Positions 10,480 to 15,908 of a stretch of 25,639 nt of DNA are shown one piece after another. Both the position numbers and the translations under genes were made by a program. The notes under the pieces were generated by a model. The model did not search any database and was not told the DNA's origin. It worked only from the letters and a program-made list of their open reading frames with translations. Numbering within the stretch: the first letter of the stretch is position 1; the number at the start of each line of letters is the position of its first letter. The stretch is from JBDIAR01 sp039812545 (GTDB lineage: Bacteria; Actinomycetota; Actinomycetes; Actinomycetales; Dermatophilaceae): contig JBDIAR010000023.1 of assembly GCA_039812545.1 (NCBI GenBank), forward strand, positions 1 to 25,639, written 5' to 3'.

Positions 10480-11640
10480 TCAGGGCTGGGCGCGTCGTTC
10501 GGGTTCCGGCGGCATCAACGCCCGGGCCTCGTCGATATCCAAGCCGGTCAGCTGCAACTCGTCGACGATGATCGAACGCAGTTGGGCCAGGACGACCTCC
10601 GCGGACAAGGAGTCGGTGCGCGGCAGGCGACTGGTGTCCTCGGCAACCCGGAGCAGCGACGGCCGGGCCCCGGCCGCCATCTGATTCGTGGCGAGCAGTC
10701 GGGCGATCAGGTCGTTGGCGCTCGCGAGGTCTTCCAGACAGCTCAGGTATGCCGCCGGCAACTCCTCCTCTTTGGTCGCGGCAACGACGACGCGCCGGGC
10801 CAGGACTCGGGAGTCCCGAACCGCCCGGTCCAGCGGGGTGACCAGGTCCGCCACCGTCCGGACCTTGTCCCGGTGGGCGCGCCGGAAGGGTGAGGAGGCG
10901 ATGACCGCCATCCCCTCGTCGGCGGCGGCCTGCAGTTCGCGGATATGGGTGTCGGTGGACCGAGCGGTGGCCAGCACGCGGGCGGCCTTCTCCACGTCCA
11001 GCGTGCGGGCCGCCGTGGCCGCGCCGCGCAGCACGTCGGCCAGCGATCGGACGACGGCGGCCGCCTGGACTCGGGGCCGCCGTAAGGGTGCCTGCGGGAC
11101 CACGGTCGCGGCCACGAGCGCGACCGCACCGCCGACGACGGCGTCGATCCATCGGGAGAACGCCTGTCCCGGCGTGGCGGTCAGGGTCGCCACGACGATG
11201 GACTGGACCGCGGATTGGATGACGAGCAGGTTTCCGGCGTCCAGCAGGAGCGCGATCGACATGGACACCGCGGCGACGGCGGCGACCTGCCACGGTCCGG
11301 GGCCCGCGAACGAGATGAAGATGTCGGCGACGAAGACCCCGATGGCGACCCCGACGGTGACCTCGGCGACCCGGCGCAGCCGTTGGCCGTAGGTCATCCC
11401 GAGACAGACCACTGCGACGATCGGGGCGAACATCCCCTGGTGGTGGCCGATCGGACCGGAGACGATCCCCCAGGCGATACCGGCGGCGATCGCGCATTGC
11501 GCGATCATGAATGCCTTGTCGGACAACCGCTCGATCCGCGCCCGAACCGATAGCCGGGACCGGTTGATCGCCCGGTCCAAGAACTCCTGGACCTGATTCT
11601 CGGCGTCCTGCCACGTCTGACTGGTCACGTTGGCCATCAT
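10480..11640 (-). CDS. FUSC family membrane protein (aromatic-acid exporter-like)
   Basis: This 386-residue protein has an N-terminal amphipathic stretch, then about six hydrophobic segments between residues 45 and 185 (for example FMIAQCAIAAGIAWGIVSG and the strongly hydrophobic 95-165 region), followed by a cytoplasmic helical half rich in Arg, Ala and Glu. This layout matches FUSC/ArAE-type proteins, half the size of E. coli AaeB, which export aromatic or other organic acids. The substrate cannot be told. Two consecutive ATG codons (11640 and 11637) are possible starts; the AAGGG just upstream is too close to be a clear guide. It diverges from tam across a perfect inverted repeat at 11665-11686, a likely repressor site, so expression is probably inducible. 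The gene ends 3 nt from the convergent YbdD-like gene. Confidence 0.82.
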   Translation of the reverse strand: MMANVTSQTWQDAENQVQEFLDRAINRSRLSVRARIERLSDKAFMIAQCAIAAGIAWGIVSGPIGHHQGMFAPIVAVVCLGMTYGQRLRRVAEVTVGVAIGVFVADIFISFAGPGPWQVAAVAAVSMSIALLLDAGNLLVIQSAVQSIVVATLTATPGQAFSRWIDAVVGGAVALVAATVVPQAPLRRPRVQAAAVVRSLADVLRGAATAARTLDVEKAARVLATARSTDTHIRELQAAADEGMAVIASSPFRRAHRDKVRTVADLVTPLDRAVRDSRVLARRVVVAATKEEELPAAYLSCLEDLASANDLIARLLATNQMAAGARPSLLRVAEDTSRLPRTDSLSAEVVLAQLRSIIVDELQLTGLDIDEARALMPPEPERRAQP

Positions 11641-11643
11641 CCC

Positions 11644-11672
11644 TTGCCCGCTGTCCCCATCAAGGATATCTT
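11644..11672 (+). promoter_or_regulatory. Candidate sigma-A-type promoter for tam
   Basis: TTGCCC at 11644-11649 and TATCTT at 11667-11672 are separated by 17 bp, a good spacing. The -10 box lies in the left arm of the inverted repeat, so a repressor bound there would block RNA polymerase. The predicted start is near 11680, leaving a short leader with a GGGGGGG ribosome-binding stretch before the ATG at 11703. Confidence 0.5.
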
Positions 11673-11686
11673 GACATCAAGATATC
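11665..11686. promoter_or_regulatory. Perfect 10-bp inverted repeat operator between FUSC gene and tam
   Basis: GATATCTTGA and TCAAGATATC are exact reverse complements separated by 2 bp (CA). This AT-rich dyad stands out in GC-rich surroundings, and its form resembles MarR-family sites of the ATCTTGA/TCAAGAT type. It overlaps a candidate tam -10 box and lies 25 bp from the FUSC start, so one bound dimer could control both divergent genes. No regulator gene is in the window. Confidence 0.75.
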
Positions 11687-11702
11687 ACGGGGGGGTCCGC
11701 CG

Positions 11703-12500
11703 ATGTGGGACGCGAATCAATACCGCCGGTTCGCGAGCGAGCGGCACCGGCCGTTCTACGACCTGCTGGCGCGGGTCCGGCCCGAGTCGGAGCCGCGACT
11801 CGTCGTCGACTTCGGTTGCGGCGACGGACCGCTCACGATGTCCCTGGCGGATCGGTGGCCCTCGGCCCGGATCGTCGGGGTGGATGCCAGCGCCGAGATG
11901 CTCGCCGCGGCTCGGGCCGGCGACCCAGACGGCCGCGTGGAGTGGCGTCGAGAACGCGCCGAGGAGTGGCGACCGGGTGAGCTGGGCGCCCCGATCGACG
12001 TGCTCGTGACCAACGCGGCGCTGCAATGGGTCCCGACCCATCGCGACCTACTCCCCCGGTGGATCGAGCACCTGGCACCGGGCGGCTGGCTCGCACTTCA
12101 GATCCCCGGGAACTTCCACGCCCCCTCGCACCGGTTGATGCGGGAGGTGGCGGCACGGCATACCCGCGCCCGAGACCTGCTCCCGGTGCTGGACCGGGCC
12201 GCCGCCTCGGACACGGCCGTCGGCTACCTGTCCATCCTGTCCGCCGCCGGGCTGAGGACGGACGCGTGGGAGACGTCCTATGTGCACGTGCTCGATCCGG
12301 CCGGCGCTCAGGACTCTCCGGTGCTCGAGTGGGTCCGCGCCACCGGGCTGCGACCGGTGCTCGACGTCCTCACCGACGAGAGGGAGCGGAGCGCGTTCCT
12401 GGAGGAGTACGACCGGGAACTGCGCGTGGCATACCCACGTCGGGCATACGGGGTGCCGTTCGAGTTCCGGCGAATCTTCGCGGTGGGGCAGCGCCCCTGA
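11703..12500 (+). CDS. tam: Trans-aconitate 2-methyltransferase
   Basis: This 265-residue SAM-dependent enzyme should methylate trans-aconitate, a toxic by-product of aconitase chemistry. It follows the E. coli Tam pattern closely: an N-terminal WDANQYRRFASERHRPFYDL, SAM motif I VVDFGCGDGPLT (34-45), GVDASAEML, then TNAALQWVPTHRDLLPRW (103-120), PGGWLALQIPGN, and a C-terminal WVRATGLRPVLDVLT. The length fits (E. coli 252). The GGGGGGG at 11690-11695 region gives a ribosome-binding site for the ATG. It diverges from the FUSC exporter-like gene across a shared operator, which suggests that detoxification and efflux of an organic acid are controlled together. Confidence 0.92.
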   Translation: MWDANQYRRFASERHRPFYDLLARVRPESEPRLVVDFGCGDGPLTMSLADRWPSARIVGVDASAEMLAAARAGDPDGRVEWRRERAEEWRPGELGAPIDVLVTNAALQWVPTHRDLLPRWIEHLAPGGWLALQIPGNFHAPSHRLMREVAARHTRARDLLPVLDRAAASDTAVGYLSILSAAGLRTDAWETSYVHVLDPAGAQDSPVLEWVRATGLRPVLDVLTDERERSAFLEEYDRELRVAYPRRAYGVPFEFRRIFAVGQRP

Positions 12501-12509
12501 CCACGTCGC

Positions 12510-12929
12510 TCAGAGGTTCGGGAACCAGATCCCGATCTCGCGCTGCGCGGACTCCGGGGAGTCCGAACCGTGCACGATGTTCTGGGTCGATCCCTGGCCC
12601 CAGTCGCGGCCGAGGTCGCCGCGGATCGATCCGGGTGGGGCCTTGGTCGGGTCGGTCGAGCCGGCGAGGGAGCGGAAACCCTCGATGCAGCGGACACCCT
12701 CGATGACGATGGCCGTCACCGGGCCGGAGGACATGAACTCCACCAGCTCGCCGAAGAAGTGCTTCTCCTTGTGCTCGACGTAGTGCTCGGCGAGCAATTC
12801 GGCGGTGGGCGTGCGGATGTCGAGGGCGACGAGGGTGTAACCCTTGGCCTCGATCCGCCGCAGGACCTCTCCGGTGAGGCCGCGGGCGAAGGCGTCGGGC
12901 TTGACGAGGACGAGCGAGCGTTCGGTCAT
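12510..12929 (-). CDS. ndk: Nucleoside diphosphate kinase
   Basis: The 139-residue enzyme balances nucleoside triphosphates by phosphotransfer through a phosphohistidine. It opens with the canonical MTERSLVLVKPDAF; the active-site His120 is in NIVHGSDS, and the Kpn-loop region GSTDPTKAPPGSIRGD (90-105) is intact. The ATG at 12929 is chosen over a TTG two codons upstream because it gives the normal N-terminus and because TAGGGT sits 6 nt before it, the pattern of a leaderless transcript. It lies 9 bp from the convergent tam stop. In many actinobacteria ndk follows folC and DUF4233, and here DUF4233 is next to it. Confidence 0.97.
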   Translation of the reverse strand: MTERSLVLVKPDAFARGLTGEVLRRIEAKGYTLVALDIRTPTAELLAEHYVEHKEKHFFGELVEFMSSGPVTAIVIEGVRCIEGFRSLAGSTDPTKAPPGSIRGDLGRDWGQGSTQNIVHGSDSPESAQREIGIWFPNL

Positions 12930-12935
12930 GGCCAA

Positions 12936-12941
12936 ACCCTA
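12936..12941 (-). promoter_or_regulatory. -10 box of a probable leaderless ndk promoter
   Basis: On the minus strand TAGGGT fits TANNNT, followed by TTGGCC and the ndk ATG. The arrangement matches that of lpdA (TAGTCT, TGGGCC, ATG). Confidence 0.5.
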
Positions 12942-13014
12942 GCGGGCGGGCGGGTTCGCGCGGCAGGGGCGGGGGCGCGGCGGCGTTCGGTATGCCGGCG
13001 CGAGCGACGACCGG

Positions 13015-13422
13015 TCAGGTCTGGGGCTGCGGCTGCTCGCCCGCGGCCTGCTCGCGGGCGGCCTGGACGGCGTCGATCCGGCGCCCCTGGACGAGGCAGA
13101 CGAGGAAAAGCGCGAAGAAGAGTCCGCCGACGATGACCATCGCCGAAACGATGAACCCGGCCAGCAGCGCGCAGACCTGAACGATCCACGCCAGGGTGAT
13201 CCCGAACGGACGGCGCATCGAGCCGGCGGCCACAAGGGCGAGGACGGCGAGCGCGCTGCCCACGACGAGATAGGTCGTGGCCCGGTCCTTGTCCGCGCCC
13301 ACAGCGGCCAGCGACCAGGCGACCAGGGCGCCGAAGAAGATGAGGACGGACTCGGCCGCCAGGACCACCGCGACCATCCGCCAGGTGAACTTCGGCAGGG
13401 TCCCGTAGATCGGCAAGGCCAT
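13015..13422 (-). CDS. DUF4233 domain membrane protein
   Basis: This 135-residue protein has four predicted membrane helices: VAVVLAAESVLIFFGALVAW, then TYLVVGSALAVLALVAAG, ITLAWIVQVCALLAGFIVSA, and VIVGGLFFALFLVCLVQG, with a Gln/Ala-rich tail. It matches the DUF4233 family that sits between folC and ndk in many actinobacteria; its function is not known. The ATG at 13422 is supported by a TACAAT -10 box 6 nt upstream, indicating a leaderless mRNA. The open frame continues upstream to 13647, but that region holds palindromic repeats and is not membrane-like. Unlike the usual arrangement, folC is about 2.5 kb away because three genes intervene. Confidence 0.88.
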   Translation of the reverse strand: MALPIYGTLPKFTWRMVAVVLAAESVLIFFGALVAWSLAAVGADKDRATTYLVVGSALAVLALVAAGSMRRPFGITLAWIVQVCALLAGFIVSAMVIVGGLFFALFLVCLVQGRRIDAVQAAREQAAGEQPQPQT

Positions 13423-13428
13423 GCCGCG

Positions 13429-13434
13429 ATTGTA
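13429..13434 (-). promoter_or_regulatory. -10 box of the DUF4233 gene, overlapping a GGCATAC motif
   Basis: On the minus strand GGCATACAAT contains both the dispersed heptamer GGCATAC and a TACAAT -10 box that ends 6 nt before the ATG. This gene probably has a leaderless transcript of its own rather than relying on read-through. Confidence 0.5.
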
Positions 13435-13543
13435 TGCCGACGGGCGTCGCGCCCACCGGAGCGCAGCGGGCAGGACGGTCGGGAGGCCGGGTGCGACGCG
13501 CCGGAGCGGAGCGTCTCGGGAGCGGGACGACCCGGCTGGCCAA

Positions 13544-13620
13544 CAAAATCGCCCGATCGGGCGATTCCAGGGACCGGAACAGCCAACCAGCCACCGATTT
13601 CGCCCAATCGGGCGATTTTG
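13544..13620. repeat. Pair of related palindromes forming a larger inverted repeat
   Basis: The 16-mers TCGCCCGATCGGGCGA (13549-13564) and TCGCCCAATCGGGCGA (13600-13615) differ by one base and lie 51 bp apart. The first is the core of a perfect 20-bp palindrome (13547-13566). In addition CAAAATCGCCCGAT (13544-13557) is the exact reverse complement of ATCGGGCGATTTTG (13607-13620). Read on the minus strand, the first palindrome is followed by a T-rich run, so it could also end transcription of the upstream L7/L12-like gene. Confidence 0.75.
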
Positions 13621-13643
13621 GAGGGGTGGACGGTCTCGCCTGG

Positions 13644-13898
13644 TCACGGACCTGCCGTGCGGGCCGCGGGCCAGGCGTCGATCGCCTCCTTGGCCGCGAC
13701 CAGGCTGCAGCCGGAGGCTTCGCCATAGAGCTTGACGGCCGCAATGGTGCGCCCCGCCCGGACTTCGGCGTCGATCCTGGCCCGATCAGAGGCCGACAGC
13801 GCGCGCGGTTCGCCGAGGGTGCGTCGCCCCAGCCACCGACCGGTCAACCACATTGCGAGCGCCACAACCCCGAGTCCGACCACGATCACTTTGTCCAT
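13644..13898 (-). CDS. Membrane-anchored protein with ribosomal L7/L12 C-domain-like motif
   Basis: This 84-residue protein has one N-terminal membrane helix (VIVVGLGVVALAMWLTG) followed by a basic stretch and a cytoplasmic domain (about 38-77). In that domain AGRTIAAVKLYGEASGCSLVAAKEAID resembles the helix-turn-helix of the L7/L12 C-terminal domain, which normally reads as I-x-A-I-K-x-R-x-x-T-G-L-x-L-K-E-A-K. Small proteins of this type are common in actinobacteria, but their role is unknown. The ATG at 13898 is preceded by TACCGT at 7 nt spacing, so it is probably leaderless. A second protein with the same domain lies at 15517-15756. Confidence 0.75.
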   Translation of the reverse strand: MDKVIVVGLGVVALAMWLTGRWLGRRTLGEPRALSASDRARIDAEVRAGRTIAAVKLYGEASGCSLVAAKEAIDAWPAARTAGP

Positions 13899-13905
13899 GA
13901 CCGTG

Positions 13906-13911
13906 ACGGTA
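13906..13911 (-). promoter_or_regulatory. -10 box of the L7/L12-like gene, overlapping a GGCATAC motif
   Basis: On the minus strand GGCATACCGT combines the dispersed GGCATAC word with a TACCGT (TANNNT) box that ends 7 nt before the ATG at 13898. Confidence 0.42.
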
Positions 13912-13933
13912 TGCCGGCTCGGACCTTGACGCG

Positions 13934-15532
13934 TCAGACCGTGGTCGGGTTTGGGGCGCCGATGGTCGCTGTTTGGACGGGCTGCGCGCAGATCGAGGCG
14001 ACATTGCGGCCGTCGACGGTCGCGACGTCCATGGCCAGTCCGCGCGGATGTTCGCCCAGGAGCGCCCCAATCGTCGCGCCGTCCTGCGTGGTCGCCAGCA
14101 GCCGATCCCCCGACGGCAGGACCCCGACCACGATCCCGCGCACCGGCATACCGGCTTCGAACACCACGGTGCAGGTGTCCACGACGACTCGACCGGCATA
14201 CCGGCGCCCCGGCGCACCACTGGACCCGCGTCCGCCGAGCACGCTCCCGACCCCGGCGAACTCGCGAGGCACGGTCGAGTAGACCCCCACGGAGTACTTG
14301 CTCATGATGCCGCCGTTCGCGGTGGCCATCCCGTAACCGCCCGGGTCGGCCCGGACCGCACGGACGATGCCGACGATCCCGTGCATGGCGTAGTTGTTCC
14401 CCGCCCCGCCGAAGAAGGGCAGCCCGCCGGTGACCGTCAGTCCGCGCGGATCGTCAGCCCCCAGCCCGAAGGCATCCGTGACGTTGAAGACGGCAATGGG
14501 GAAACACGAGTACAGGTCGAGGTGGCGCACCTGCGGTATACCGATCCCCGCCTGGTCGAGCGCGGACCGGATCGCCTCGATCGAAGCCGGGCTCCTGGCC
14601 AGGTCGGGGCGGTCGAGCAGGTCGCGTTCAACGGCGTCGGCGTGCCCGTGCAGGTAGACCAGCCGCGAGTCCGGTATGCCCAGCCGGCGCGCCTCGCCCA
14701 CGCTGGTGAGGATCACGGCGGCGCCCTGGTTGACCTGGTCACGCGCCACGAGGAAGCGGGTGTACGGATCGGCCAGCATCCGATTGCGCTCGTCCGGGGT
14801 GACCAATTCGCCGGCCGTACGCTCGGTCGGGGCGACGGCATACGGGTTGGCGGCGGCGATCCTGGTGAACGGGGCGAACAACTCCCCCATCGCCGCGGCA
14901 TACCGATCACGGCTTTCGCCCAGAGCCAGCCGTCGGGCGTTCTCGAACAGCGCGTATGCCGGGATCGCGCCGACCAGCCCGTGCGCGGCGTACGACGGGT
15001 CGAGCATGTCGTCCAGGCCGGGTCCCCGGTCCTCGTGCCCGTCGGCGGTACCGGGTTCGTGCCAGTCGGGGCAGCCCGCCTCGGGATGCTCGCGCAGGTG
15101 CCGGATCGTGGACAGCGCCTCGGAGCCCACGAGCAGCACGCCGCGGGCCTGACCGGCCCTGATCGCTGCGGCGAACTCCCCCACCAGGTGCTGCGGGCCT
15201 TGACCGCCGCCGATCTCCAGGACCGTGCGGCGCGGGGTCACCCCGACTCGGGCGGCGACGGCATACGGGAAGTTCTCGGGCCGACCGAACGGGTTCGGCG
15301 GGGCCAGGCCGGACAGCTCGAACTGTCGGATCCCGGCGACCGTGTCGATGACACCCGCCAGCGCCTGAGAGTCGGCGCCGGAGTCGGCCAGGGCCCGCCG
15401 GGCAGCACGCGCGGCCAGGTCGACCGGCGACAGCGTCTGGTATGCCGGGTCGCCGACACGCTCGGCGTGCTCTCCGGCACCGACGAGGACGGGCGTGGAT
15501 GCCGCCGGGTCGCCGGTCAGGTCGTGGCCCAC
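13934..15532 (-). CDS. Thiolase-like protein type 1 (TLP1-like), probably not a canonical thiolase
   Basis: This 532-residue protein has thiolase fold segments: STPVLVGAGEHAERV near the start, the EIGGGQGPQHLVGEFAAAIR helix (106-125), GVLLVGSEAL (131-140), LDLYSCFPIAVFNV (338-351), GGAGNNYAMHGIVGIVRA (375-392) and GMATANGGIMSKYSVGVY (401-418). The usual nucleophilic cysteine would fall around GGGQGPQ and is absent, and the C-terminal CxG motif is replaced by ANGG. After about residue 435 there is an extra domain (GRRYAGRVVVDTCTVVF and onward), as in mycobacterial thiolase-like protein type 1. It may bind acyl-CoA rather than cleave it. The start is the GTG at 15532, overlapping the upstream small gene by 16 nt; the open frame extends to 15880 but there it is only the shadow of that gene. 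Confidence 0.8.
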   Translation of the reverse strand: MGHDLTGDPAASTPVLVGAGEHAERVGDPAYQTLSPVDLAARAARRALADSGADSQALAGVIDTVAGIRQFELSGLAPPNPFGRPENFPYAVAARVGVTPRRTVLEIGGGQGPQHLVGEFAAAIRAGQARGVLLVGSEALSTIRHLREHPEAGCPDWHEPGTADGHEDRGPGLDDMLDPSYAAHGLVGAIPAYALFENARRLALGESRDRYAAAMGELFAPFTRIAAANPYAVAPTERTAGELVTPDERNRMLADPYTRFLVARDQVNQGAAVILTSVGEARRLGIPDSRLVYLHGHADAVERDLLDRPDLARSPASIEAIRSALDQAGIGIPQVRHLDLYSCFPIAVFNVTDAFGLGADDPRGLTVTGGLPFFGGAGNNYAMHGIVGIVRAVRADPGGYGMATANGGIMSKYSVGVYSTVPREFAGVGSVLGGRGSSGAPGRRYAGRVVVDTCTVVFEAGMPVRGIVVGVLPSGDRLLATTQDGATIGALLGEHPRGLAMDVATVDGRNVASICAQPVQTATIGAPNPTTV

Positions 15533-15756
15533 AGCCCGACGGCACGACGCGCGGCGAAGAAGCCGGCACCGGTGAGGCGCCGGTAGGCCCGGACTGCGGC
15601 GAGCTTGCGCCCGGCGGCGATCGTGGCGGTGATCTGCTCGCGGTCGCGCGGGTCGATATGGAGCTCGCGCGCGGCGCTGGAGGTGATCGAGGGACGAACC
15701 CGCACGATGACGGGATCGGCCGTGTGGTCGTCGAGGAGAATCGTATGCCTGCCCAT
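15517..15756 (-). CDS. Small protein with ribosomal L7/L12 C-domain-like motif (soluble)
   Basis: This 79-residue protein has a beta-rich N-terminal part (TILLDDHTADPVIVRVRPS) and a C-terminal helical domain, AGRKLAAVRAYRRLTGAGFF then AARRAVGLW (48-76). Aligned from its Asp38 with Asp39 of the protein at 13644, 16 of 39 residues are identical, including AGR, AAV, Y, G, AA and the final W. There is no membrane helix. The ATG at 15756 has a GAAAGG Shine-Dalgarno 6 nt upstream, and a TAGATT -10 box lies at 15813-15818. Its 3' end overlaps the thiolase-like gene by 16 nt, so the two are translated as a unit. Function unknown. Confidence 0.75.
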   Translation of the reverse strand: MGRHTILLDDHTADPVIVRVRPSITSSAARELHIDPRDREQITATIAAGRKLAAVRAYRRLTGAGFFAARRAVGLWATT

Positions 15757-15812
15757 TGCCGGCCTTTCGTTGTGGAGGGCGCGAACGGCATCGGCCACGC
15801 AGTGCATGCTCC

Positions 15813-15818
15813 AATCTA
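15813..15818 (-). promoter_or_regulatory. -10 box upstream of the L7/L12-like / TLP1 pair
   Basis: TAGATT on the minus strand fits TANNNT and would give a leader of about 50 nt that ends in the GAAAGG ribosome-binding site before the ATG at 15756. No -35 is evident. Confidence 0.35.
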
Positions 15819-15829
15819 CCCCGGCCGAG

Positions 15830-15890
15830 CCGAACGGTCGCCCCGCCACGCCGAACGGTCACAGCGGTCACAGCCGTCACGGTGACCGTG
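15830..15890. repeat. Cluster of short direct repeats and a palindrome after folC
   Basis: GCCGAACGGTC occurs twice, 20 bp apart (about 15830 and 15850). CGGTCACAG is repeated in tandem at 15856-15864 and 15865-15873, followed by a related CCGTCAC. CACGGTGACCGTG at 15878-15890 is a perfect 6-1-6 palindrome. The cluster lies just past the folC stop and upstream of the L7/L12-like gene promoter, so it could be a weak terminator or an operator array. No T-run follows the hairpin. Confidence 0.6.
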
Positions 15891-15908
15891 GTGGAGGGGG
15901 TGGGTCGG

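Larger units (their letters stand above)
13423..13643. other. Intergenic region with palindromes and GGAGCG repeats
   Basis: These 221 bp separate the DUF4233 start from the end of the L7/L12-like gene. The right part holds two related palindromes (13544-13620). The left part has two loose copies of a CCGGAGCGNAGCG word (near 13457 and 13501) and the GTATGCC copy at 13432. No coding potential is convincing. Confidence 0.5.

Noticed and set aside
8684..11614. Very long minus-strand open frame opposite cstA
   Set aside because: It is the complement of a clear CstA gene. The translation is dominated by Arg, Asp, Gly and His, typical of high-GC shadow frames.
13423..13647. N-terminal extension of the DUF4233 protein by 75 residues
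   Set aside because: The extension covers palindromic repeats, is not membrane-like, and the ATG at 13422 has a -10 box at leaderless spacing and a normal family N-terminus.
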